Source of the DNA: Acidobacteriaceae bacterium
GTDB taxonomy: Bacteria; Acidobacteriota; Terriglobia; Terriglobales; Acidobacteriaceae
NCBI GenBank assembly: GCA_003139095.1
Contig: PLHW01000026.1
Coordinates: 107,233-171,232 of the forward strand
DNA length: 64,000 nucleotides
Reading direction: 5' to 3'
Shown here: positions 35,517-43,881 of the stretch, in pieces
How the letters are laid out: the number at the start of each line of letters is the position of its first letter
How positions within the stretch are numbered: the stretch's first letter is position 1
Program-made: the position numbers and the translations under genes
The notes under the pieces: generated by a model
Told to the model about the DNA's origin: nothing
What the model saw: only the letters and a program-made list of their open reading frames with translations
The model's database searches: none

Positions 35517-36490
35517 TCGCCGGGATTGACATTGGTGGCACCAAGATCGCCGTAGGAGTCGTCGACCATGCGGGCCGAGTTCTCGCCCGCGAGGAGTGCC
35601 CCACGGCCGTAAGCCTCGGGTTCGTTGCTGCGATGCACCGCACGTCGGAGCTTCTGCGTGAGTGCGTTCGTCGCGCGAATGTCGAGTTGCATGGAATTGG
35701 GATCGGTAGCCCTGGCCCCGTGGACCCTAAGACCGGCAGGTTGGGCGACGTAAACAATCTCCCTGGCTGGGAAGGTGGCAATCCGGTCGAAATTCTATCG
35801 CGGGAGTTTGGCGTTCCGGCGGCGCTCGAAAACGACGCCGATGCCGCAGCGCTCGGTGAACTCCGGTGGGGAGCCGGAAAGTCGAGAGCGCGGTTTCTCT
35901 ACGTCACCATCGGGACAGGGATTGGCGCAAGCCTGATTCTGGATGGGCAAATCTACCGCGGAATTAATGGCTGTCATCCCGAAATTGGCCACCATATCAT
36001 CGATCCCTCTGGCCCTGCGTGTTCCTGCGGCACGCGCGGATGCTGGGAGAGTTTGGCGGCTGGGCCCGCCATGACTGTCTGGCTGCGGGAAAATTCCCCC
36101 GAAAGCGACGGCAAGGGAGATGTGGCCGCACGCGAGATTTTCGAGCGTGCGGAAAACGCAGATCGATCCGCATGTGCCGCGGTGGAACGCGAAGCCTTTT
36201 ACCTTGGGCTGGGTCTGGCCAATCTCATCACGTTATTTGCTCCTGAAGCGATTGTGCTGGGTGGAGGTGTGATGCGAAGCGCACCTTTGTTTATGAATCG
36301 CGTGCGTGAGGTGATCCACGAGAATTGCAGGCTTGTTCCCACCGACCGGGTCGAGATTTCATTGGCCGCGCTGGGAGCGGATGCTGGATTGATCGGCGCC
36401 GCGGAAGTTTGGAATCATCGTTTTCAGTTGCACGGGGGTGAGGTTGAAAGCCGCTTCGTACCAGATCGTCGAGGGCCAATATCTTCGTGA
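35513..36490 (+). CDS. ROK-family sugar kinase (glucokinase / glucosamine kinase type)
   Basis: The 325-residue ROK kinase has the phosphate loop GIDIGGTKIAVGVVD, the sugar-binding/catalytic ENDADAAALGE, and the ROK zinc motif HPEIGHH...CSCGTRGCWE. It should phosphorylate a hexose or amino sugar with ATP. Next to an SIS isomerase and in a regulon with an exo-glucosaminidase, glucosamine or N-acetylglucosamine is the likely substrate; plain glucokinase cannot be excluded. ATG 35513 was chosen because it directly precedes the IDIGGT strand; a longer open frame upstream is not part of the family. The gene end overlaps the SIS gene by 53 nt. Confidence 0.9.
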   Translation: MIAGIDIGGTKIAVGVVDHAGRVLAREECPTAVSLGFVAAMHRTSELLRECVRRANVELHGIGIGSPGPVDPKTGRLGDVNNLPGWEGGNPVEILSREFGVPAALENDADAAALGELRWGAGKSRARFLYVTIGTGIGASLILDGQIYRGINGCHPEIGHHIIDPSGPACSCGTRGCWESLAAGPAMTVWLRENSPESDGKGDVAAREIFERAENADRSACAAVEREAFYLGLGLANLITLFAPEAIVLGGGVMRSAPLFMNRVREVIHENCRLVPTDRVEISLAALGADAGLIGAAEVWNHRFQLHGGEVESRFVPDRRGPISS

Positions 36491-37496
36491 CATTCTGGAC
36501 CAACCGCCTGCGCTGGAAAGAACGCTGCGGGGGCTGCGGATTGCCGAGGACCTGAAACGCTTCGCAGTGCGTTTGCGGGAAAGCAAACTCAGGCGCATCG
36601 TCCTCACGGGAATGGGTGCGTCGATGCACGCTCTCTATCCGTTGTTCTTGCAGTTGAACGAGCACGGCTACACTGCCATCGCCGCGGAGACATCTGAGTT
36701 AGTCCATTCTCTCCAGTGCTTCTTTGATCCCGAAACGCTGATTGTCGCGGTTTCGCAATCCGGGCAGAGCGCGGAAATTGTGCGGCTCCTTGAAGAGAAT
36801 CGCGGACACGCGCCGATCGTCGGCGTGACAAATACGGCAGGCAGTCCGCTGGCTTCGCAAGCCAATGTCTCAATAGTCACCGAGGCGGGAACGGAATTTT
36901 CCGTATCGTGCAAGACCTACGTTACCGCTCTAATGGCGCTCCATCTGCTCGGCGGATTCTTCTGCGGGTGCGAGCCCAGTCAGACGCGTGAAGAACTCGC
37001 CCAAACCATCCCTGCGGCTCACTCGTACCTGCGCGGGTGGAGAGACCACATCTTCCAAATGGCAGCTGAACTGAAAGCTATGCGTAACTTCTTTCTGCTG
37101 GGGCGTGGGACTTCGCTGGCCGCGGCCGGCGACGGTTCGCTCATCCTCAAGGAGTCCGTAAGGCTACACGCGGAAGGCATGAGCGGCGCGGCCTTCCGGC
37201 ACGGCCCTCTGGAGATGGTGAACGAGGAAACTTTCGCGGTCGTCTTCGCCGGACCGGAATCGACGAGACCGCTACAACGGCGCCTGCTTGCCGATATTCG
37301 AAAAGCGGGCGGCAGAACCGCATGCATCGCCGAAGACGACACTCCGGGACCTTGGAACCTGCCCAGAACTCCGACTGCGGTTCAGCACATCCTTGAGATT
37401 ATGCCGGTGCAAATGATGACTCTGGCCCTAGCTGCGGAAGCCGGCATCGAGGCCGGACGGTTCGCCCGCATTCCCAAGATCACCGCGACGGAGTAA
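36438..37496 (+). CDS. SIS-domain sugar isomerase/deaminase (NagB-II-like)
   Basis: The 352-residue protein has two SIS domains and no glutaminase domain. The first (about 40-170) carries LTGMGASMHALYPLFLQL and VSQSGQSAEIVRLLEE. The second (about 205-340) carries FLLGRGTSLAAAGDGSLILKES and FRHGPLEMV, and the GlmS-like end RFARIPKITATE follows. Such proteins (NagB-II/AgaS-like) deaminate glucosamine-6-phosphate to fructose-6-phosphate and ammonia, replacing classical NagB. The start is GTG 36438 inside the end of the ROK gene, so the two are translationally linked and probably act in sequence. The exact sugar is inferred from context. Confidence 0.87.
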   Translation: MRLKAASYQIVEGQYLRDILDQPPALERTLRGLRIAEDLKRFAVRLRESKLRRIVLTGMGASMHALYPLFLQLNEHGYTAIAAETSELVHSLQCFFDPETLIVAVSQSGQSAEIVRLLEENRGHAPIVGVTNTAGSPLASQANVSIVTEAGTEFSVSCKTYVTALMALHLLGGFFCGCEPSQTREELAQTIPAAHSYLRGWRDHIFQMAAELKAMRNFFLLGRGTSLAAAGDGSLILKESVRLHAEGMSGAAFRHGPLEMVNEETFAVVFAGPESTRPLQRRLLADIRKAGGRTACIAEDDTPGPWNLPRTPTAVQHILEIMPVQMMTLALAAEAGIEAGRFARIPKITATE

Positions 37497-37547
37497 GCGC
37501 AAAATTCTCGTGACCGAAATGCTTTTTACAGCCCACTCGCTGTCTCG

Positions 37548-38942
37548 CTACGAATCCTTAAAATCAATCGTCGCAGGCGCGCGACGGAAGCCACCTGTGG
37601 TAATTGCCAGATAGACGAGACCAATCGCGAACCAAATCCCCCCAATCGTTTTCGCCAGCCCGTTGAGGTTCCACCAGATCAGCGCGCAGAAAACGAATCC
37701 TATTGCGGGCAATAAAGTGTCGACGATAATTCTTCGCTTATAACCGGCGCGCTTGATCACGGAGAATTGCCAGAGAGTGGCCAGATTCACACCCATAAAC
37801 GCAAGAAAAGCTCCAAAGTTGAGCAACTCGCCCGCGTGCTCGTAGGCATTGCCGATGGAGTTGAGCACCACCGCGCCGAAAAACGTCAGGCCGCCGATGA
37901 TCAGAATGTTATAACTCGGCGTGCGGCTCCCGGCGCTGAGATGGCCAAACACGCGGCGCGGCAGCACATTGTCCCGGCCCATGCCAAATAGCAGGCGAGC
38001 GGCTCCCAGGCCTCCCGTAAGCCCGCTGCCGAATGCGGCCAGGATCAGGATGAACCCCATGGCGTTAAAAAGCGCCACACCGCCGACGCGATTGCAGATG
38101 TCCATGAACGCAGTCTCAAGATTCGGAAAGGTGTGCCAGTTCGGCCAGACCAGGTGGCCGAGATATACCTCGAGGCCTCCGAATATTCCGGTAAACAGGC
38201 AGACCAGCACCGTCGCCAGAAGCACATTGCGCTTTGGATTTTTCACTTCTTCGGCGAGTGTGGTGACGCCGTCAAAGCCAATATAGGTGAGCGCCGCGAA
38301 AGAAGTCGCAGTCCATACGCGGTGGGCATTGAAGGTCGCGGGATCATACAGAGGTTTAACCGAGAACAAGCCCGGCAGCCCTTGCGAGCGCAACAAGAAG
38401 CGAATTGCCAGGACCAGGAACGCGCCCACTACCACGAACATAAAAAACAGCAACACCTTGTTCGCTCGCGCGGAAGAACGGATGCCGCGCAAGTTGAGCA
38501 GCGTGATGATGATTGAGATGACGGCCGCCCACGCGATAAAGGGCACTGCCGGCACATATCGCTCGTGGAGAGCAGTCGAGATCCACACGGTATTGATGAG
38601 CGGCTGGAGCAGATAGTCGAGAAACATGGCCCAGCCCGCCAGAAATCCAAGATGCGGGTTTAGTCCCTTGCCGACATAGGTGTAGGCCGACCCCGCCGCC
38701 GGGTAAATTGCCGCCATCCGCCCATAGCTGACCGCGGTGATCAACATGGCAAACATGGCAATTAGAATGGTAGTAAGAAAATGGCCGTCGGAGAGCTTTT
38801 GCGCCACTCCGTACAGGGGAACGGGAGCGATGGGTTGGATCAGGACAATTCCGTAGAAAACGAGGTCCCAGAGCGTCAGCGCGCGCTTCAGAGTTGGCGC
38901 ACTGGAAGCGCCATTTTGCACTGCTTTCGTCGATTCACTCAT
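37548..38942 (-). CDS. APC-superfamily permease
   Basis: The 464-residue transporter has about 12 membrane segments. It begins TLKRALTLWDLVFYGIVLIQP with the APC opening G-IVLIQPIAP, and carries YPAAGSAYTYVGKGLNPHLGF and FAALTYIGFDGVTTLAEEVKNPKRN. The closest recognisable relatives are amino-acid/polyamine permeases of the PuuP type. It is divergent from the glucosaminidase operon with only 79 nt between, which contains the shared operator, so it may import the released amine-containing sugar; that is inference, and amino-acid uptake is the default alternative. ATG 38942 starts MSESTKAVQ; a longer frame lacks support. Confidence 0.88.
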   Translation of the reverse strand: MSESTKAVQNGASSAPTLKRALTLWDLVFYGIVLIQPIAPVPLYGVAQKLSDGHFLTTILIAMFAMLITAVSYGRMAAIYPAAGSAYTYVGKGLNPHLGFLAGWAMFLDYLLQPLINTVWISTALHERYVPAVPFIAWAAVISIIITLLNLRGIRSSARANKVLLFFMFVVVGAFLVLAIRFLLRSQGLPGLFSVKPLYDPATFNAHRVWTATSFAALTYIGFDGVTTLAEEVKNPKRNVLLATVLVCLFTGIFGGLEVYLGHLVWPNWHTFPNLETAFMDICNRVGGVALFNAMGFILILAAFGSGLTGGLGAARLLFGMGRDNVLPRRVFGHLSAGSRTPSYNILIIGGLTFFGAVVLNSIGNAYEHAGELLNFGAFLAFMGVNLATLWQFSVIKRAGYKRRIIVDTLLPAIGFVFCALIWWNLNGLAKTIGGIWFAIGLVYLAITTGGFRRAPATIDFKDS

Positions 38943-38970
38943 TGTGGCCGCCCGAGCTTGCCCTTTCGTC

Positions 38971-39018
38971 TTGACAGAAATGCATTTATACATCAATATT
39001 CATACGTTTTAATAAACA
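38971..39018 (+). promoter_or_regulatory. Promoter-operator 2 (glucosaminidase operon; also between divergent permease)
   Basis: TTGACA at 38971-38976, 18 nt, then AATATTCATACG and TTTTAATAAAC, with the operator centre at 39005-39006. The glucosaminidase ATG follows at 39022, leaving a 5' leader of only about 15 nt. On the minus strand TATAAA (38984-38989 region) is a plausible -10 for the permease. Confidence 0.75.
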
Positions 39019-39021
39019 TTT

Positions 39022-41790
39022 ATGCGCTACTGCCCGGACACGAAAACTGCACCCAACGCCGCCGAATCCGCGACGGCTCCCCGCTTCGCTCCGTCCGCTA
39101 CGTTACCAGATTTCTCCCTAGCCTCATTTTTATTTCCCTTACTGGCAGTTGTCCTGCTCTGTGCGGCGCAATGCGTGGCTTCTGCTGCTGCCTCCGTCGA
39201 GGCTTCCACGAAACTCCCGCTCCATAACAACTGGATGCTTCAATCGTCTTGTGAAGTAAAAACCGAGGGCGCGAAGATCTCCACAACCAGCTTTCACCCG
39301 GACGGTTGGCACAAAACCGCCGTTCCCACCACGGTGGTTGCCGCGCTTGTCGAGGATGGAACCTATCCCGACCCGTATTTCGGGATGAACTTGAAGAAGC
39401 TTCCGGGAATGGACTATGCGGGAAAATCGTTCTTTGCAAATCAACCCATGCCGGCTGACAGCCCGTTCCGGTGCTCCTGGTGGTATAGCACCGAATTTCA
39501 AACCCCCGCGCAAGGAGCGAATCGCACGACCTGGCTGCATTTCGACGGCATCAATTACCGCGCAAATATTTGGTTGAACGGCGAGAAGATTGCCGATGCG
39601 AATGAAGTCAGCGGCATGATGCGGCGTTTCGATTTTGATATTGCTGGGCATCTCGCGAAAGGTCAGCCGAACGTTCTAGCGCTCGAGGTCTTCGCCCCCG
39701 AAAAAAACGACCTGGCGATGACATGGGTCGATTGGAATCCGACTCCGCCCGACAAAGATATGGGGCTTTGGAAAGACGTGTACCTCACCACCACTGGCGA
39801 TGTTTCTCTGCGACATCCATTCGTGGCCTCCAAGCTCGACGAGAACTACGCGAGGGCGGCTCTTACGATTTCCACGGCTCTGCACAATTCCGCTTCGCAT
39901 CCGGTCGCGGCCACCGTTCGCGCCGAGATCGAGGACATTCGAATCAGCCAGAAAATAGAGCTGGCACCTTCCGAATCGAAGACCATTGTCTTCACTCCCG
40001 ATCAGTATCCTCAGCTCCGGCTCGATCATCCCCGGTTGTGGTGGCCTTATCAGATGGGCACGCCCGAGCTTTACGCCGCGAGGCTTGAGGTTGAAGCCGG
40101 CGATCACCTTTCCGACTCGGCAACGGTGGAGTTCGGCATTCGCGAGGTAACCTCGCAGTTGACTGACAAGAAGCACCTCCTTTTCAAAATCAATGGCCGC
40201 AAGCTGCTTATACGTGGAGCGGCCTGGGCTCCCGACATGCTTTTGCGCTGGTCGCCCGAGCGCGCCGCAGCCGCAATGGATTACGCGCGCGGCATGAACC
40301 TGAATGCCATTCGCCTTGAGGGTCGCATGGAGCGCGATGAGTTCTTCGATATGGCAGATCGGCTCGGCGTCCTCATCATGCCAGGCTGGACCTGCTGCGA
40401 TTTTTGGGAGAAGTGGAAGAAGTGGACGCCGGAAACCGAACGGATCGCGGCGGCTTCCCTCGCGGATCAACTGCTGCGGCTGCGCAATCATCCCAGCGTA
40501 TTTGTCTGGCTCTATGGCAGCGACAATCCTCCACCCGCGCGTATCGAAAAGTTGTACTTGCAGGTTCTCAAAGACGTGCAGTGGCCTAACCCAACTATCT
40601 CTTCCGCCTCTGCCAAATCGACGAAACTAACCGGTCGTTCCGGGGTGAAGATGACGGGCCCGTACGACTTCGTGCCGGCAAACTATTGGCTCACCGACAA
40701 GAAGGCCGGCGGCGCATTCGGATTCAACACCGAAACCAGCCCGGGCCCAGTGATTCCAACTTTACCCAGCTTGAAGCGCTTCATTCCCGCCGATCATCTC
40801 TGGCCCATTGACGATTACTGGACCTACCACGCCGGCCTCGAACGATTCACCGACATCGACAAATTCATAAACGGCATGGACCGGCGTTACGGCAAAGCCG
40901 CGAACCTGGAGGACTTCCTTCGCAAGTCGCAGGCCATGAATTACGAAGCCCAGCGCGCCATGTTCGAGGCCTATGGCCGCAACCGGTACGAGTCCACGGG
41001 CGTGATCCAGTGGATGCTGAATAATGCATGGCCATCCATAATCTGGAACTTATACGACTACTACCTCGTCCCTTCTGGCGCCTACTTTGGCTCGAAGAAA
41101 GCCTGCGAGCAACTGCACGTCCAATACTCGTACGATAACAACTCCGTAGCTGTGGTGAATGGGTACGATCACGCGTTTCCCCGCAGCCGCGTGAAGGCCA
41201 CGATTTACGACATTAACGCGAGAGAAAATTCCTCGCAGGACGCAACTCTCGACATCCCGGCCGACAGCAGCGTTCAGGCTTTGCGACTACCAGCGGCAAA
41301 AGGAATTTCTTCGACTTATTTCCTAAAACTCGAACTGTATGACTCCGCCGACAAGTTAGTGAGCGACAATCTTTACTGGCTCTCGACCAAACCCGATGTT
41401 CTCGACTGGGCAAAGAAGCTCGAGGAGGTGTACACCCCTCAAAGCGCCTATGCCGACCTGACCGGGCTAAACTCGTTGCCACCCGTCAAACTCACGATCC
41501 ACACCTCGATCAGAGAAAGCGCGAACGAAAAATTGCTCCACGCGTCGATCGAAAACCCCAGCTCCAGCCTCGCTTTTATGGTGCATTTGCGAGTCGCGAG
41601 AACCAGCGATGGAGAAGATGTCGTTCCGATCTTCTGGGACGATAACTACATCTCTCTTCTTCCCGGAGAGAGTCGGGAGCTCAGCGCCCGCTTCGAGGGC
41701 AAGAAAAACGACGGTGGTCTTACGCTCAACGTGGACGGCTGGAACGTAGCCGCAACTAGCATTACTCTGGGCAACGAGGAGAAACCCTAA
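39022..41790 (+). CDS. Exo-beta-D-glucosaminidase (GH2, CsxA-like), secreted
   Basis: This 922-residue glycoside hydrolase family 2 enzyme has an N-terminal export segment (about residues 33-55) and a sugar-binding domain with the exo-glucosaminidase hallmark VDWNPTPPDKDMGLWKDV (near 235). Its TIM-barrel active site has acid/base D501 in LYGSDNPPP and nucleophile E571 in GFNTETSPG, matching CsxA D469/E541 in spacing and surroundings. It should release glucosamine from the non-reducing end of chitosan oligomers in the periplasm or outside. The beta-mannosidase branch is the main alternative. ATG 39022 is the only possible start; it has no Shine-Dalgarno and gives an unusually long 33-residue stretch before the hydrophobic core. 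A creatininase-family gene starts at its stop codon. Confidence 0.85.
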   Translation: MRYCPDTKTAPNAAESATAPRFAPSATLPDFSLASFLFPLLAVVLLCAAQCVASAAASVEASTKLPLHNNWMLQSSCEVKTEGAKISTTSFHPDGWHKTAVPTTVVAALVEDGTYPDPYFGMNLKKLPGMDYAGKSFFANQPMPADSPFRCSWWYSTEFQTPAQGANRTTWLHFDGINYRANIWLNGEKIADANEVSGMMRRFDFDIAGHLAKGQPNVLALEVFAPEKNDLAMTWVDWNPTPPDKDMGLWKDVYLTTTGDVSLRHPFVASKLDENYARAALTISTALHNSASHPVAATVRAEIEDIRISQKIELAPSESKTIVFTPDQYPQLRLDHPRLWWPYQMGTPELYAARLEVEAGDHLSDSATVEFGIREVTSQLTDKKHLLFKINGRKLLIRGAAWAPDMLLRWSPERAAAAMDYARGMNLNAIRLEGRMERDEFFDMADRLGVLIMPGWTCCDFWEKWKKWTPETERIAAASLADQLLRLRNHPSVFVWLYGSDNPPPARIEKLYLQVLKDVQWPNPTISSASAKSTKLTGRSGVKMTGPYDFVPANYWLTDKKAGGAFGFNTETSPGPVIPTLPSLKRFIPADHLWPIDDYWTYHAGLERFTDIDKFINGMDRRYGKAANLEDFLRKSQAMNYEAQRAMFEAYGRNRYESTGVIQWMLNNAWPSIIWNLYDYYLVPSGAYFGSKKACEQLHVQYSYDNNSVAVVNGYDHAFPRSRVKATIYDINARENSSQDATLDIPADSSVQALRLPAAKGISSTYFLKLELYDSADKLVSDNLYWLSTKPDVLDWAKKLEEVYTPQSAYADLTGLNSLPPVKLTIHTSIRESANEKLLHASIENPSSSLAFMVHLRVARTSDGEDVVPIFWDDNYISLLPGESRELSARFEGKKNDGGLTLNVDGWNVAATSITLGNEEKP

Positions 41791-42659
41791 TGCGCAAATC
41801 CATGGCTCTCCTTCCGATACTTCTTTTCAGCGCGCTCGCGTGGCCGCAGTCAAAGCTCTCTCCGCGCTGGGAGGAATTGACCGCTGACGAGTTCTGGTTC
41901 GCGATCCAGCAGGCACAGGGGACATGCCTGCTGCCCTTTGGCATTCTCGAAAAGCACGGCCCACACCTGCCTCTGGGCACCGACCTGATGAATGCTCGCC
42001 ACGTCTCGTTGGCAGCGGTCCAGACCGATTTCGCGGTCGTCTTCCCCGAGTATTATTTCGGTCAAATTTTTGAAGGCCGACACGAGCCCGGTACCATCGC
42101 CTACAGCACCTCGCTACAGTTGCAACTGCTCCAGGAAACCACCGACGAGATGGCTCGCAATGGCTGCAAGAAAATCATCATCGTCAACGGCCACGGCGGC
42201 AATGAGCACCTGCTTCCCTACTTTGCGCAAACTCAATTGGAGAAGCAGCGCGATTACGTCGTCTACGTGATGCCGCTGTTTATCGCGCCTGTGGCCCTCG
42301 GGCCGCCCAAGAAGACCACCAACGATATGCACGCCGGCGAAACCGAAACCTCCGAAATGCTGATCGTCCGGCCCGATCTCGTGCACACCGAGCGCGCCGG
42401 CCAGGAGTCCGGCGCGGACCAGGCTCGCATTAAGTTGCCTGACCCGCTTTACACCGCCATCTGGTGGTACGCCAGCTTTCCATTTCATTACTCCGGCGAT
42501 GGCACCGCGGGTACGCGCGAGTTGGGCGAGTATGATATGAACGCTTGGACGGCGGCAGTCCAAAATGCGATTCGCGCAGTGAAGGCCGATGACGAAAGCC
42601 TGCGGCTGCAGAACGAGTTCTTTGAGAAGGCGAAGCACCCGCTGGATACTCAACACTGA
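41790..42659 (+). CDS. Secreted creatininase-family hydrolase
   Basis: The 289-residue protein has a signal peptide (MRKSMALLPILLFSALAWPQS) and the metal-binding motifs of the creatinine amidohydrolase family: GILEKHGPHLPLGTDLMNA (Glu, His, Asp ligands) and IIIVNGHGGNEHLLPYF. Family members hydrolyse cyclic or linear amide bonds. An exported member directly after an exo-glucosaminidase is unusual; it might deacylate a modified amino sugar or oligomer, but nothing in the sequence proves that. Its ATG overlaps the stop of the GH2 gene. The LacI-family gene follows after 22 nt. Confidence 0.82.
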   Translation: MRKSMALLPILLFSALAWPQSKLSPRWEELTADEFWFAIQQAQGTCLLPFGILEKHGPHLPLGTDLMNARHVSLAAVQTDFAVVFPEYYFGQIFEGRHEPGTIAYSTSLQLQLLQETTDEMARNGCKKIIIVNGHGGNEHLLPYFAQTQLEKQRDYVVYVMPLFIAPVALGPPKKTTNDMHAGETETSEMLIVRPDLVHTERAGQESGADQARIKLPDPLYTAIWWYASFPFHYSGDGTAGTRELGEYDMNAWTAAVQNAIRAVKADDESLRLQNEFFEKAKHPLDTQH

Positions 42660-42681
42660 GAGCTTGAGATAAGAGCCCACC

Positions 42682-43728
42682 ATGGTGACCATTCGCGACG
42701 TGGCGAAGGATAGCGGATTTTCTGCGACGACCGTCTCCATCGTTTTAAACAACGCTCCCCTCGCTCGCTACATTCCGACGGCAACGAAGAAACGCATTGA
42801 GGGGGCCGCCAAGAAACTGGGCTACCGCCCGAACCTTTTTGCCCGATCGCTGCGCAGCCGCCGCAGTCACACGGTTGGCGTCATGGTTTTCGACATGACA
42901 GACCCGTTCTGCACGCTGGTGTTGCGCGGCATCGAGAACTCGCTCTATCAGGCGTCCTACCTTCCCATCCTCACCGACGTGCAAAATGAGCGCGCTCGCT
43001 TCGAGCGCTATCTCGAGATGCTTCTCGACCGTCGTGTCGAAGCGCTCATCGTGCTGGCCAACTGGCTTTTCGTAAATATCGATGTCCTCGGCGATCTCGA
43101 AAAAAGCAACATTCCAACCGTGATGATCGGCCGGGAATTGAAGAATGATTCCATCAGTTCCGTGATCGTCGACAATGAACTGGGCGGGTACACTGCCGTC
43201 GAGCATCTGTACGCCCTCGGCCATCGCAAAATCGCTTTCATCCGAGGTCCAAAATCGCTAACGGACAGCGCTCCGCGCTGGAAAGGCGTTAAGGCTTTTG
43301 CCAAAGCCCGCGGGCTCGAAATCGACCCCCGCTTGGCCGTCGATCTCCCCGAATCCCGCCACCCGACTTCCAGCTTCGAGACCGGATATAAACTCACGGA
43401 GGAGATGCTGAAAGCGAAGCGTCCCTTCACCGCGCTGATGGCATTCGACGACATGACCGCGTTCGGCGCGATCCGCGCCCTCTCGCGGGCCGGCCTGCGC
43501 GTGCCGCAGCAATGTTCGGTCGTGGGTTTTGACGATGTCGCCGCTGCCAGCCTGTGCACCCCTCCACTGACCACCATCCGTCAGCCGATGGAAGCCATGG
43601 GCGCGATGGCTGCCAGCATCGTTCTCGAGGGCATCAGCGCCATGCTGGAAAAACGTGAATTGCCAGCCGTCCATCGCAAACTCGCGCCCGAACTGGCGGT
43701 GCGCGATTCCACCCGGAGCCCGGCGTAG
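42682..43728 (+). CDS. LacI-family transcriptional regulator
   Basis: The 348-residue repressor has the N-terminal helix-turn-helix VTIRDVAKDSGFSATTVSIVLNNAP, the hinge helix GYRPNLFARSLRSRRSHTVGV, and a periplasmic-binding-protein-like effector domain (MVFDMTDPFCTLVLRGIE, GYTAVEHLYALGHRKIAFI, LMAFDDMTAFGAI, CSVVGFDDVAAASLCTPPLTTIRQP). It is the third gene of the glucosaminidase operon and is the natural candidate to bind the CG-centred elements at 35428, 39005 and 43796, with a sugar such as glucosamine or a chito-oligomer as inducer. Autoregulation would follow, as operator 2 drives its own operon. Confidence 0.94.
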   Translation: MVTIRDVAKDSGFSATTVSIVLNNAPLARYIPTATKKRIEGAAKKLGYRPNLFARSLRSRRSHTVGVMVFDMTDPFCTLVLRGIENSLYQASYLPILTDVQNERARFERYLEMLLDRRVEALIVLANWLFVNIDVLGDLEKSNIPTVMIGRELKNDSISSVIVDNELGGYTAVEHLYALGHRKIAFIRGPKSLTDSAPRWKGVKAFAKARGLEIDPRLAVDLPESRHPTSSFETGYKLTEEMLKAKRPFTALMAFDDMTAFGAIRALSRAGLRVPQQCSVVGFDDVAAASLCTPPLTTIRQPMEAMGAMAASIVLEGISAMLEKRELPAVHRKLAPELAVRDSTRSPA

Positions 43729-43761
43729 AACCGAAAGCAGCGCCCCTCGTCCATTTTTTGC

Positions 43762-43809
43762 TTGACTGAAAATCGCAAAAGGAACAATATTCATACGTTT
43801 TAATAAAAC
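43762..43809 (+). promoter_or_regulatory. Promoter-operator 3 (TonB-dependent receptor)
   Basis: TTGACT at 43762-43767, 18 nt, then AATATTCATACG and TTTTAATAAAAC; the operator centre is at 43796-43797. From the 18-nt spacing onward it is nearly identical to operators 1 and 2. Confidence 0.75.
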
Positions 43810-43881
43810 GATTCTTCACAGATTGCGGGTCCGCGCCGGCAGCCCATGCGCGCGCCGCACGCCAGCGCTGGAAGGAGCCTC

